A DNA stretch of 64,000 nt from Odiellus spinosus (lineage: Eukaryota; Arthropoda; Arachnida; Opiliones; Phalangiidae). Shown here piece by piece: positions 12,000 through 24,296 of this stretch. The first letter of the stretch is position 1. Every line of letters begins with the position of its first letter. The notes under the pieces are model-generated. The model was given only the letters and a program-made list of their open reading frames with translations. It did not search any database and was not told the DNA's origin. The translations under genes and the position numbers were made by a program. The stretch spans positions 2,975,056 to 3,039,055 of the forward strand of contig OY987228.1 in NCBI GenBank assembly GCA_963920705.1, given 5' to 3'.

Positions 12000-12020
12000 G
12001 GCGCAGTCGGCAGGATTCGT
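12000..12020 (+). promoter_or_regulatory. Primer-binding site of element C, tRNA-Ser-like
   Basis: tggcgcagtcggcaggattc begins a few bases after the LTR end. It looks like the complement of the 3' end of an insect tRNA-Ser (CCA end, then GACTGCG). The tRNA identity is from memory and moderately sure. Confidence 0.6.
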
Positions 12021-12125
12021 GTAGAAAGGCCTGTAATTGGTTGATCAATCACTCTCGTATTCGCGATTATTTCCCCACTAGATTTTCAGTGTGTTAGACT
12101 TCCCCTTTGAATTCTTTTTATTAAA

Positions 12126-13547
12126 ATGGAAAGAGAAAGCCCCAGAAAAACCAGGTATCGAGAGGGAAACCGTAGCTCGTACCGACCCGTAAAAATTCCC
12201 CGATTTAAATTCAGTGGGAGTGAGAAAGAAAGCCCCCTAGATTTCTTGACTAACATAGAAGAGTATGCTAGAGCAGGGAACGGGAGGCCGGAAGATGTAT
12301 TTCGCAGTATGCATTTTATGCTAGATGGGCTAGCAAAAACCTGGTTTAGAGTAAACCACGCTAATTTAGACACGTGGGAGAAATTTTTAATTGGATTTAA
12401 AACCAAATTTTTAGATGATAGTTACACTCTTAGAATATTAAGATTAATAGGGAATCGTAAACAGCTAAGAACTGAAACCCCCTCCAGATACATAGAAGAT
12501 ATGATCGATTTAATACCACAACTCCACCAAAGACTTTCTGAGAAAGATAGGCTTCAACATATTACGCTTGGGCTTCTCCCCGCATGTGAAGCGATGTTAA
12601 ACTTGAAACCCTTTACCACAGTAGACGAGCTGTTAAGAACCGCGATAGACTTTACTCCCGTTATGGATATAATACAGGGAATAAAAACCCAATTTGAAAC
12701 AACCCCCGAAGATTTATTTAGGCCTAACCGATCCCCTAGTCGTGAAAACTACCCTTTACCAGGTTGGAATTTCCCGCTAGAAACCCTTAGTCCACCCAAA
12801 GAAAACACTAGGTATTATAACCTTCATAGAGAGAGAGTATCCCGAAACACTACGTCATACCGAGAGGGAAGCTCAGAGGGAAACCGTAGCGCATATCGCC
12901 CCATAAAAGTTCCCCCCTTTCGCTACAGTACCCACGTGGATAGCCATATGATAGATACAGAAGATATTCCCCCTATTGCATGCCCCCCGGCTATAATCTA
13001 CCCCGCTAAAGAAGCAACCGTTGAGAGCCACATGTCGGTTAGAAAGGATAATCCCAGTTTTGAGATCCCCCGATTTAAACAGATAGAGAAGCCAGAGGAA
13101 AAGGAATCCCCGCTTCCTAGGAACCCGTATGTTAAGAAAGATTTTGGCCCGGGAGACGTTTACGAATATGTTTTCCCACCTCGGATTTCGAATCCCGAGG
13201 AGAAGCCAGATTCCACCCCGGCAATAGAACAATTTACAGACCCCCTAGAAACTTCCGCTAGCATACGGGAAGAAATTGAAATAGTTCAGGAAGAAATTGA
13301 AATAGTTCAGGAAGAAATTGAAATAGTTCAGGAAGAAATTGAAGTAGTTCAGGAAGAAATTAGACTAGAACCGGAAGAAATTAGACTAGAACCGATAGAA
13401 ATTAGACTAGAACCGATAAAACCCGAAGAAATATCACCCCGCGAAGTTAAACTAGATACGTTAGGCCCCAAAATTGAGGCAATCGTTTTTCTAGTATACA
13501 TGTACCTATTATTAGTCCCTTTAATATTTAGATCTGTTCTTAGTATA
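12126..13547 (+). pseudogene. Element C gag-like ORF
   Basis: Long open frame of about 475 codons before the X insertion. Residues about 35-190 look like a retrotransposon capsid: ESPLDFLTNIEEYARAGNGR, AKTWFRVNHANLDTWEKFLI, TPSRYIEDMIDLIPQLHQRL. A Pro/Glu-rich tail follows with an in-frame 21-bp tandem repeat (EEIEIVQ units, then EEIRLEP units; about 13265-13410). It ends in a hydrophobic stretch, FLVYMYLLLVPLIF. No CCHC knuckle is visible. The last dozen codons of the open frame come from the inserted X element, not from C. Confidence 0.8.
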
Positions 13548-13549
13548 AT

Positions 13550-15007
13550 TATATCAAAAATGTCTTTGCGAACAAAGACCCAGAAGGACATGTTATGGCC
13601 TTGAATGTCTGAAGTGACAGATATTTAATTTTCTTTTAAAACATTAAATTTAAATACAATTAAATTTTCTTTTAAAACATGAAATTTAAATACGATTAGA
13701 TTTTCTTTTAAAACGAAATTTAAATATAATCACAATCTGGCACGATTTAGAGTTTCAAATTTCAAAACAACTGATTTTATTCACTCGGAAATATTTAAGA
13801 AAATACATAACAGACGATTTTCTCCCATTGACGCTTAACATTAAATTTCGCTTAATTATTTTTCAGGGAAAACGTGTATTGAACTGTTATTTTTCAGTAT
13901 AACGCGAGTCCACTTTTTGTTTTCTTAATTTAACCCGAATTTCCACGACTCGCAATTGAACGGATCGTTAAAAATACTCGCCGGTTTACTGGAATGGGTT
14001 TATGATAAAGGGAAATGTGTTTTTTAAAGCCCGTTTAAAGTCACCTTCTTTTCTAACTTAGCAGACGACGCAAACCATAACAATTTGTACTTTCAAAGCT
14101 ATATTGTGCGCGCGAGGGAAGAGAATTTCAAAGCGACGAATTTTAGAGCCGATAAGGTATAAATTGTAATACTTTCATTTTTCTTTTCATTAAAACCGTA
14201 CAATTAAAATGATGATTTCCATAAGGGACCACTAATTAGTTATTAGGAGATATAAAAAACAGTATCCATGGATTAGGTTTGTTCGTTTGCAACCCAAATT
14301 AAAAATTAAAATATGGGGAATTTTTATTCCCTTTAAATTCCTTGATAAGCATTCATAAGCTAACATGAACGAATTGCCTCGACTAAAGTCGAGGAGTTGT
14401 AATAAAACATTATCCATGGATTAGGTTTGTTCGTTTGCAACCTAGATTAAAAATTAAAATATGGGGAATTTTTTTCCCTTTAAATTCCTTGATAAGCATT
14501 CATAAGCTAACATGAACGAATTGCCTCGACTAAAGTCGAGGAGTTATAATAAAGCATTATCCATAGAAAACATTATCCAATTAAGGTATGAGATCAGATC
14601 ATAGAACTTTGAGTCTATGCCCAAAGCCAAAGCTAAATTAAGTATATTTTTCTATCGAACGAAAAGTTTCGTTTTGTTTGACACGTAATCCCTGAAAAAT
14701 AATTAAGCCAATTTAATGTTAAGCGTCAATGGGAGAAAATCGTCTGTTATGTATTTTCTTAAATATTTCCGAGTGAATAAAATCAGTTGTTTTGAAATTT
14801 GAAACTCTAAATCGTGCCAGATTGTGATTATATTTAAATTTCGTTTTAAAAGAAAATCTAATTGTATTTAAATTTCATGTTTTAAAAGAAAATTTAATTG
14901 TATTTAAATTTAATGTTTTAAAAGAAAATTAAATATCTGTCACTTCAGACATTCAAGGCCATAACATGTCCTTCTGGGTCTTTGTTCGCAAAGACATTTT
15001 TGATATA
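13550..15007. mobile_element. X element: inverted-repeat transposon with about 320-bp arms
   Basis: Arms 13550-13869 and 14691-15007 are near-perfect inverse copies. The ends are TATATCAAAAATGTCTTTGC and its inverse, and TA at both extreme ends could be a TA target duplication. There is no transposase. The interior holds a copy of the dispersed TTAA module (14010-14110, minus) and a 148-bp tandem duplication. A partial copy in inverse orientation is at 44098-44610. It is inserted in the element C gag ORF. Confidence 0.75.
14262..14556 (+). repeat. 148-bp tandem duplication with hairpin
   Basis: Two adjacent copies, each with the perfect hairpin cctcgactaaagtcgagg (first near 14374). The hairpin recurs at 43868 in a Y repeat. 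It is inside X; the open frame 14232-14417 is a by-product. Confidence 0.85.
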
Positions 15008-15062
15008 ATATCTGTCACTTCAGTCTAACACGAAAGTGTTAACTTCTATATTAAAAGACTAG

Positions 15063-16765
15063 CCCTTTAAAAAGTGATTCAGTCAAATCTCTACATTTTT
15101 ACCATTGCCCTTTAAACCCAATTAAAATAAATTTTTTCATAATTTTTAATGTTAATAGCTCGGGCAGCCTCACTTGATTCAGTCAAATTTCTACATTTTT
15201 ACCAGTGCCCCTTAATCCCAATTAAAATTAATTTTTTCATTATTTTTGATGTTAATAGCTTGGGCAGCCGCACTTGATTCAGTCAAATCTCTACATTTTT
15301 ACCATTGCCCTTTAATCCCAATTAAAATTAATTTTTTCATTATTTTTGATGTTAATAGCTGGGGCAGCCGCACTTGATTCAGTCAAATCTCTACATTTTT
15401 ACCATTGCCCTTTAATCCCAATTAAAATGAATTTTTTCATTATTTTTGATGTTAATAGCTGGGGCAGCCGCACTTGATTCAGTCAAATCTCTACATTTTT
15501 ACCATTGCCCTTTAATCCCAATTAAAATTAATTTTTTCATTATTTTTGATGTTAATAGCTGGGGTCAGCCGCACTTGATTCAGTCAAATCTCTACATTTT
15601 TACCATTGCCCTTTAATCCAAATTAAAATTAATTTTTTCATAATTTTTGATGTTAATAACTGCGGCAGCCTCACTTGATTCAGTCAGATCTCTACATTTT
15701 TACCATTGCCCTTTAAACCCAATTAAAATTATTTTTTTTTTCACAATTTTTGATGTTAATAGCTGGGGCAGCCTCACTTGATTCAGTCAGATCTCTACAT
15801 TTTTACCATTGCCCTTTAATCCCAATTAAAATTAATTTTTTCATAATTTTTGATGTTAATATCTGCGGCAGCCGCACTTGATTCAGTCAGATCTCTACAT
15901 TTTTACCATTGCCCTTTAAACCCAATTAAAATTAATTTTTTCACAATTTTTCATGTTAATAGCTGGGGCAGCCTCACTTGATTCAGTCAAATTTCTACAT
16001 TTTTACCAGTGCCCTTTAATCCCAATTAAAATTTTTTTTTTCATTATTTTTGATGTTAATAGCTGGGGCAGCCTCACTTGATTCAGTCAAACCTCTACAT
16101 TTTTACCATTGCCTTTTAATCCCAATTAAAATAAATTTTTACATTATTTTTTCCTTATTTTTGATGTTAATAGCTGGAGCAGCCGCACTTGATTCAGTCA
16201 AATCTCTACATTTTTACCATTGCCCTTTAATCCCAATTAAAATTAATTTTTACATTTTTTTGATGTAAATAGCTGGGGCAGCCGCACTTGATTTAGTCAA
16301 ATTTCTACATTTTTACCATTGCCCTTTAAACCTAATTAAACTAAATTTTTTCATAATTTTTGATGTTAATAGCTGCGGCAGCCGCACTTGATTTAGTCAA
16401 ATTTCTACATTTTTACCATTGCCCTTTAAACCCAATTAAAATTAATTTTTTCATAATTTTTGATGTTAATAGCTGGGGCAGCCTCACTTGATTCAGTCAG
16501 ATCTCTACATTTTCCCCATTGCCCTTTAAACCCAATTAAAATTAATTTTTTCATCAATTTTGATGTTAATACCTCCGACAGCCGCAGTGAAATCTTTATA
16601 TTTTCCCCATTGCCCTTTAAACCAAATTTAAATTAATTATTTCAGCAATTTTGATGTTAATACCTCCGACAGCCGCTGCGAAATCTTTATATTTTCCCCA
16701 TTGCCCTTTAAACCAAATTCCAATTAATTTTTTCATTATTTTTGATGTTAATACCTTCCTTATTG
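15063..16765 (+). repeat. 100-bp satellite-like array, about 17 units
   Basis: The unit runs from cacttgattcagtcaaatct through ctacatttttaccattgccc to gttaatagctggggcagccg. The period is exactly 100 bp over the best stretch (cacttgattc at 15271, 15371, 15471). Units diverge toward the right end, where the last three lack cacttgattc. No gene is present; the frame 16050-16268 is repeat translation. Confidence 0.92.
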
Positions 16766-16781
16766 CCGTTCGGAATGGCAA

Positions 16782-17693
16782 GTCGTTCGGAATTTCACTC
16801 ATTTTTAAAAAGGAGAGTACTTTTAAGGCGGAGAAATTGAAAATTAATGTTATTCTATGGGATTTAGATTTTTTGCAAGAGACTTACCTTTCAGATTTAT
16901 TTTCTAATGCTTCCAAATATTTTACAGGCTTTATTTTAAGACTAATTTCATAATTTTATACCGATTAGTTTGGTCACAGTCTATAAACGGCAAAAATATG
17001 AAGAAGGAGAAATTAAGTCATTAGAGTTCAATACCCATAGCCTCCAAATCAAGCGCGCGCGCTCGTGCTCGTGATTTTAAAAAGCCATATAAAACATAAG
17101 CGGCTAAGCCTAATTTGTCAAATTAGGCTTAGGTTTTTGGCGAATCTATTTCTCCGCCTTGTTGTTCCCTCCGTTTTCATGAATAGATTGTGGGCCAACT
17201 AATCGGTGTAAAATTATGAAATTAGTCTTAAAATAAAGCTTGAAACTTAATTCATACCACACGGAAAATCCAAGTCTGAAAAATATCCGGAAGTATTAGA
17301 AAATAAATCTGAAAGGTAAGCCACTTTCAAAAATCTAAATCCCATAGAATAACATTACGAATTTGGCCATGCGCGAAACCAGCTAAGTACCAAAAAAAGG
17401 GTCAATTTCAGAATTAGTTTTAAAATACTTAGACTTAATATTTTTAAACGAAACTTAGAAAAGGCACACATTCGAACTTTAATCTTTCATTTAAAATTAG
17501 TTTCAACTGTAACAAATGATTATTTCGATAAGTTATGCCGCGAAGTGGACATGTCCTCGAAAATGTCGATTTTAATGTTATTTCAATGGGGAAATGGAGC
17601 GTTTTGATTGGTTAAAGGTACATTTTTTTTAAGGAAATCAAAATAACATTACAGATGATGATCAGCCCAATACATAGAACCCTACCGGGTTCT
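16782..17693 (-). repeat. Y repeat, copy 1
   Basis: Inverse of 43211-43720 and 45521-46080. It ends in the hairpin-like agaaccctaccgggttct near 17693. It contains its own inverted repeat (about 16850-17000 against 17190-17360). No coding sequence. Class unknown; it may be part of the same composite insertion as X and the 100-bp array. Confidence 0.7.
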
Positions 17694-17742
17694 CCGAATA
17701 TTAAATATATGCAATTATGGCAATAACTCGATCAGTAACCTT

Positions 17743-18204
17743 TTGACAAAATACCCCAGGTTTTACCCCCCCTCTTGGATCAAATATTTCCCCCACATTA
17801 AAATAAAGCATATTAGTCCAAGCAATGTTAAAATTCAACCCGAGATTTGTAATTCGAGGCCGAAAATCAGAATAGAGGAAAGCTCGATAAAACTATTAGA
17901 GAGATTACCCTCGATTAAGGATCCCCCCGAATATATGAAACCCGAAATACACCTTGTTTGTTTAATTTATAGGGCCGAAACCCTAGTTCAGATAAAAATA
18001 AGAATCCCGAAACCACGTTATCAAATCCCCAAATTCAGAGAACTTTATCGAATAACGAAACGTCTCAACAACCGGGGTAACGAATTTAGAAATCCTCATA
18101 GAGGAAAGGGAAGCGATACGTCCCCCAAGAAAAAACAAGGCGTACCATTTGAACGCGAACGTGGTACAGGTGAAACGAAAAAGCCCCCCGATTATGAATT
18201 ATAA
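17743..18204 (+). pseudogene. Element C second ORF, basic, unrecognised
   Basis: About 153 codons, rich in Lys, Arg, Pro and Ile, with no catalytic motif that I recognise. It lies between the Y repeat and the purine tract before the 3' LTR. It could be the far end of the gag-like protein or an unrelated accessory frame; the sequence does not decide. Confidence 0.4.
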
Positions 18205-18369
18205 TCAAAACGACAATGTCCAGAGAGACGAAAAAACTTTTAAGTGCACAACATTTTTTTGTTGTGTATATATAAATTTTTGTGTCTGTGAGTGTTATCA
18301 AAGTCGTCAAAAACAATCGCGAAAACGAACTTATTGAACTCAATTTTGTTGGTTCGGGACGAACGCACA

Positions 18370-18385
18370 AGAAAGGGAGGGGATA
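18370..18385 (+). promoter_or_regulatory. Polypurine tract of element C
   Basis: agaaagggaggggata immediately precedes the 3' LTR start TGTGACG. This is the expected plus-strand primer site of an LTR element. Confidence 0.75.
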
Positions 18386-20644
18386 TGTGACGATGAGGAG
18401 CCTAGGCGTATGACTAGAAGTACAGTACGCCGAAGATTGCAGACAACACCCAAACGAGTCGAAGCTACGATTGAAACCATTGGCGCTAAACCAAGACGAA
18501 ATACCACAAAGCGATAAACAATTTGAACCACTTATAAGAATCATTGACTTTTTTTTGATAAGCATTAAATTTGTTTAAGACGCATTAAAATTGTTTTAGA
18601 AGCATTTAAAATTATTTAAGAACGATTAAAAATTGTTTAAGAAGCATCAAAATTTGTTTAAGAAGCATTAAAATGGTGGAAAAAGCTTTACACCTATGTT
18701 TGGATCTGTCCTGTTATTTGCCCCTTTAAAATGCTCTTCCCTTATGCACACAGCCTGGCTTTGACTGTACAATTTGTTAGGGTCAACGTCGTCTGCCAAG
18801 CTAGAAGAAGGGTGACTTTAAACGAAGAGAAAACGATGCCCTAAAGATCCCCCCGTCTATCTTCTACAGAGAATTCAGATCGACCCTGCAGAGTACTAAG
18901 AAACGAAATGGATACGTCACGAGGCACGCGGTAGCAGGCGTCGAGAGAGGTGCCCGGATGGCCCGGACAAGAACCAGAGCGTCCTTTTTTCCATCCCCCC
19001 CCCCCGAACCTAACGTACGCAAAGCCACGCCAGGAAAAGCAAAACTACAACTGACGAAGATCCACGCGCTACGCTTTCCCCCATCCTAGGCATAAAGGAG
19101 AGAAAATGGCGAAGGTAAAATCACTTCGACGTGGAGATCTCGAAAGGAACCACTGATCACCCCCTAGAAGCCCAGCGCGCTGCGCTGAGGGCGATGATGG
19201 AGCCCGCTTAAACTAAGGGTCCGGACTCTGCCATTTTTTTTATCCGCGATCCTTCGGGACATAGTCGCTGTCGAAAACTTTAACTCGCGAAATAACTTAG
19301 AAGAAATCAGTTCCCGCTATAACTTAGAAGATAAAATGAGTCGAACCTCATCGCAATACTAATGAAAGAGAGCCACCTAGGCCACAAAGAATTCCGATTC
19401 GCCCTGCAGAATCCGATGATCCCCGCTGACGATATTCAATCCACGAAGGAAAGGAGCCTCCCCCGCTATATGGCGTCGAAACCAAGAAATCCCTCAAACT
19501 AAAAACACGACGACGAAGGACGAGAATTACTGAAGTCAAACAAGATCCCCCCTCGAGACCCCAAGAAACCGGACGACCATTCGTCGGAGCATGTGTGAAT
19601 ACCTACCCGAGAGACCGTGCCGTAACTAATTTCAACGAAGTTGCCACCCCGCAAGCTGTCCGAGAAACCCCGTCTAACCCCTCAAGGAGAGAGCCAGTGA
19701 AACCGATTGGTACAAGAATGGATACGGCTCTACTGTTACGCAACAAAATCCAGCTAATCCGAGAGAAACGACGGCCCCCGAACCCAACTTTTTCGTAAAA
19801 ACACTGGCAGTGTTGAGTATTTTTTTTATCGTTATATTTTGTTTTATCGTTTGACCACTCAGGGAATTATTCGTGCCCCAAATCTAAATGTCGGCTTGTT
19901 GTTGAGATCAAAGTCTAGAAGACCGTAGTATAATTCAACTCCCGTACTTTTTAAGAGAAGATAGAAATCAGAAAAACGTTATCGAGATAGAAAGAGAGAG
20001 ATTAGGATAATCTTTGCTCCCCATTTATAAAAACCCCTTTTATAGGAGGTGAAATTTAATATTAAAAGTAAATAGATATGGATATATCGTAATTTTGGAA
20101 ACCCCTCTAGAAATCTAAAGTAAAAACTTAAGGTACCGTCCGTGCCAGAATCCTCGTATATATATATTTAAAACTTAACGTTGGACTCCCTCTTACGAAT
20201 AAGCAAAGGGCAAGTCTCCTATATATTTTTTTAAGCACCTTCCGTGCGACCAACTCCGTGAGATAACGGGTTGTAACGTCCCTCGAGTATATTAAGTATT
20301 ATCGTTTTTCCCCCTAGTATTTAAAGTGTTATATATATTTTTTGAAAGTGTTATTACAAATGAATAAAAGAGTGTTATTTTTTGATTGACCAATTATGAG
20401 AAACCATACGTGAAACGAATCTTTTTTCCTCTTCTCCCCAAGTGATTAAACTCCTCACGCAATTTATCCCAAACCCCAAAAACACTTTTTTTGTGTAAGC
20501 TTTTCTCGTTTTTTCCCCGTGTTGGTGGCTCTTCGAACATTTTTCCCAAAACCAGCGTCTTTTTAACCAAATTCGCGGGAGAAAAAACTCGAACGCCGCT
20601 CGCCAGGCGGAAACGCTCCGGCGAGGAAGAGAAAAACCCTTATA
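18386..20644 (+). repeat. Element C 3' LTR (about 2.26 kb)
   Basis: About 99 percent identical to 9239-11993 where both are present and about 0.5 kb shorter. It ends AAAAACCCTTATA and is followed by the GGTG duplication and the rest of Gypsy B. Confidence 0.92.
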
Positions 20645-20648
20645 GGTG

Positions 20649-23600
20649 CCAATAACAATTCTTCCTTTCCATGCAAGAAATGTGGTAAAAACGAGAAGCA
20701 CAGCCGGGAAAAATGTCCAGCGAATAAATCAGTTTGCCGGAAATGCAAACGAACAGGTCATTATGAACGAGTATGTCTTGGATCAGCAGGACATTTCACT
20801 CGGGAGATTACAGCGGAAGAAACCTCGAACGGCATAGAAGAGGACACTTTCCTGGGCGCCGTTACTGATAACATAAATCAAGATCGATGGATGGCAAAAA
20901 TAGGAATCAACGGAGAACAAGTTAGATTCAAGATAGACACTGGTGCTGATGTATGTGCCATCCCAGAGAAACTTTTTTATAATTTACGTCAATATTTAGC
21001 GCTGAAGAAACCAGACCGTCGACTTTTTGGACCTGGAAAAACTCTACTCCACTGTGTGGGAGTGGTGGAAGCCGATTTATCAAATGAAAGTACAGTAATA
21101 AAGTCTATGTGATAACTGGACTACAAGTTCCGCTTCTCAGCCGCCGAGCAAGTGAAGATCTTGGGATAGTCCAGCGAATTAACGAACTACAATTTACAGA
21201 GTTATCAGACATAAAACCAGTCGAAGAGTATCCTAAATTATTTACAGGACTGGGTCGAGTTAAACGGGAGTACCAAATTAAACTGAAACCAGGAGCCGTT
21301 CCATACGCAATAACAACTCCAAGAAGAGTCGCTATTCCTCTAATGACAAGAGTCGAAGCCGAACTTAACCGGATGACGACACTGGGAGTTATAAGCAAAA
21401 TAGAAGAGGCCACAGACTGGTGTGCCCGATGGTGGTCGTGGTGAAAGAATCCGGGGATTTACGAATCTGTGTTGATTTCACAGTACTGAATAATCGTATC
21501 CAGGGTGAGCTCTACCAAATCCCAGCAGTAGACCACACACTAGGACGTTTAGCCAGAGCGCAGATTTATTCAAAACTGGATTGTAATTCTGGATATTGGC
21601 AAGTACCTCTACATCCAGAATCAATACCACTAACCACCTTTATTACTCCATTTGGAAGATATTGCTGTAATTGATTCCCATTTGGTTTGACCTCAGCATC
21701 CGAGCACTATCAAAGTCAGATGTCCGCTTACATAGAAGGAATTACTAATGCTGTATGCCTACAGGATGATATTCTAGTTTAGGGCAAAAACTTAGCCGAT
21801 CATAATGCAAACTTAAGAAAAGTTCTTCAAAGACTGGCAGCAAATAGCGTAACACTAAACAAGAAGAAATGTGAATTTGGAGTAAGAAGAATACGGTTCT
21901 TGGGTCATATCATAGACGGTTCAGGTATTAGACCTGATGACGAGAAAGTTCGAGCAATCGTAGAGATGAAACCACCTTCCAATGTACCAGAGTTACGACG
22001 CCTACTCGGAATGGTCAATTACCTGGGAAAATTCATTCCGCGCATGGCTGAACGACTCCAACCCTTGAACAGTCTATTGAGCACGAAAAACACCTGGACT
22101 TGGGGTCCAAGTCAAGAAGCAGCGTTTCAATTTCTAAAAACAACATTGACCAGTAAACCGATATTGGGAATATATGATCCCAAGAAGCCTACCACAGTAT
22201 CGGCAGATGCGTCAAGTTATGGAATTGGAGCCCTTATTAAACAAGAGCAGCCCGATGGAACTCACAAAGTGATGGCCTATGCTTCAAAAACGCTATCCCC
22301 AACGGAACAACGCTACGCGCAGATCGAAAAAGAGGCCTATGCATTAACCTGGGCGTGTAAACGTTTCCAGGATTTTATCACTGGGATAACGATCATGCTA
22401 GAAACTGATCATCAACCGTTAGTTTCAATTTTACAGTCAAAACAATTGGATGATTTATCGCCAAGACTTCAACGATTACGTCTCCGAATGATGCGATATT
22501 CATACAAAGTGTTCTACATACCAGGAAAATCCTTAATTGCGGCAGATACTTTGTCACGAGCACCTCTGGAAGATGTAGACGATAATGAACTTCAGCAAGA
22601 GATCTCTGCTCATATCCAATTTGTCATGATGAACATGCCAACTACAGATTCCAAGGTCGCAGACATTCTTCGAAACCAACAAGACGACAGTACATGCAGA
22701 GCGTTGCAGAATTATCACGACCATGGATGGCCCGAAAAGAAACGTGTTCAAAATGAATGCGCAGAATATTACGCTTACAAACATGAAATCACCATTCTGG
22801 ACGGTATTCTCATGGAAGGAAACAGACTGATTATTCCAAGCGCAATGCGTACAGAACTAATTAACAAGATTCATGATGGACATTTGGGCATAGTCAAATG
22901 CAGAGAGCGTGCGAAGCAATCTATCTGGTGGCCTGGAATATCTCGGGAGATCGAAGAAAAAGTCAAAAGCTGCGAAAAATGTCTGAAGGAAGTACACAAT
23001 CGCCACGAACCACTAATACCATCAGAGTTGCCGGAACGACCATGGCAAATTGTGGCAACAGACGTTCTATATTACGCAGGTAAAAACTATCTGGTCATGA
23101 TCGATTATTATTCCAAATATATCGAAATAGCCAAAATGAAGGATCAAACTACGAAAACTGTCATTGAGATCACCAAGGAAATATTCTCAAGACACGGCAT
23201 CGAAGTGACAACGGTACTATTTTATCGGCAACTAGAACTGAGTTTGCAGAATATGTCAGAGAATATGGATTCCGATCTACTACAAGCAGTCCCAGATATC
23301 CTCAAAGTTATGGCCTGGCTGAAGCAGCAGTGAAGATCGTAAAATCGCTTCTGAAGAAGTCTGACGACATCCAGCTAGGACTGCTCATATATAGAACAAC
23401 TCCAACAACGAATGGATTCAGCCCTGCCCAAATGCTGATGAGTCGAAGATTAAGAACAACGCTTCCTACAACGCCAGCAATGCTACCCTCGATTCCTGCC
23501 GTAGATCTTCTTCACAAAAAGCAAAAAATTCAAAATCAAGCCCAGAAGCGTAACTATGATCATCGTCAAGGAGTCAAGGAGCTACCAGAATTAAAAGTTG

Positions 23601-24064
23601 GAGGAAGGGTGTGGATAATAGATATGCGAAGAGAAGGAACAATCCTCAGAAAAGCCGAAGAACCACGGTCATACATAGTTGAAACACATAAAGGCAACAT
23701 TCGCAGGAATCGATTCCACCTAATTACATTACCAGACAGCAAGCAAAAGGAACACTCAAACGCAGCGCTCCAAGCATCAAGTATTGGACCAGAGAACATC
23801 ATAGATCCAATACCAAACATTGCAGTACCTGTTGAAAACCCTAACACGTTTGACATTCTAGAACCAGGGCAACCGGATGCCATTCCAATACAACCAATAG
23901 CCGTAGAACCTGAACCATCGATCACAGAATCTACAACATCAGTGGCTGGAAATAATTCCCGACAGAACATAATGACCGAGGAGCAAATCAAAACTCACAG
24001 TACCAATGTGACAACAACGCGAAGCGGAAGAATTTCTAAGCCAAAGACTAAATTAAATTTATAA
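20649..24064 (+). pseudogene. Gypsy B gag end and pol (fossil)
   Basis: Parts in order: two CCHC knuckles at about 20670-20780 (CKKCGKNEKHSREKC, CRKCKRTGHYERVC); aspartic protease at about 20920-21000 (KIDTGADVCAIP); reverse transcriptase at about 21250-21900 (VVVVKESGDLRICVDF, QDDILV); RNase H at about 22180-22560 (SADASSYGIGALIKQE, LETDHQPLVSIL, AADTLSR); integrase zinc finger and core at about 22870-23330 (HDGHLGIVKCRERAK, SCEKCL, MIDYYSKYIEIAK); and a basic C-terminal tail to 24064. The order is that of Ty3/Gypsy. It is broken at a handful of places. The 3' LTR follows after a short A-rich, purine-rich stretch. Confidence 0.9.
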
Positions 24065-24110
24065 TAGTTTATATTAAAAGAAACAAAATATATAAAACTT
24101 AAAAAGAGGT

Positions 24111-24291
24111 TTTGTAATTATGTAAATATAAAGTCTTATGTACAGCCCCTATATCTATGTCTTAAAGTATAAAAGCGTCTGCTACAATATCTAGTGCTTC
24201 AGATGATGTCGGGCTCTCTCATGTAGATCTCTTAATAAAGTTTTATATTATTTTAGAATCAACTTTGTATAGTTAAACAACATACAAAACA
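24111..24291 (+). repeat. Gypsy B 3' LTR
   Basis: 181 bp, matching 8264-8444 at all but about four sites. It is preceded by the purine tract aaaaagagg and followed by TTACT, the target duplication. Confidence 0.92.
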
Positions 24292-24296
24292 TTACT

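Larger units (their letters stand above)
9239..20644 (+). mobile_element. Long-LTR retrotransposon C, gag-only, inserted in B
   Basis: The LTRs begin TGTGACGATGAGG and end AAAAACCCTTATA, flanked by the 4-bp duplication GGTG (9235-9238 and 20645-20648). LTR lengths are about 2.76 kb (9239-11993) and 2.26 kb (18386-20644), with about twenty differences over the shared 2.25 kb (about 1 percent), so it is recent. A primer-binding-like site follows the 5' LTR and a purine tract precedes the 3' LTR. The interior has one gag-like ORF and a second basic ORF but no recognisable protease, reverse transcriptase or integrase. About 4.1 kb of its interior is secondary insertion (13550-17693). It probably depended on another element for reverse transcription. 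Confidence 0.88.
8264..24291 (+). mobile_element. Ty3/Gypsy element B, with element C inside it
   Basis: Two 181-bp LTRs (8264-8444, 24111-24291) are flanked by the 5-bp duplication TTACT (8259-8263, 24292-24296). Without element C (9239-20644) and its duplication the element is about 4.6 kb, a normal Gypsy size. Parts in order: gag, two CCHC knuckles, protease, reverse transcriptase, RNase H, integrase, basic tail, purine tract, LTR. The LTRs differ at about four sites by eye (about 2 percent), so it is young. It is broken by the C insertion and by a handful of other lesions in pol. Confidence 0.92.

Noticed and set aside
10048-12097. Several 60-110-aa frames in the element C LTR as genes
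   Set aside because: They lie wholly inside the LTR, overlap on both strands, and show no domain that I recognise; repetition in the other LTR explains their conservation.
16782-17693. Y repeat as a Helitron, because of a hairpin at one end
   Set aside because: The hairpin is not followed by a CTRR terminus and no TC start or A/T insertion site could be shown in three copies.
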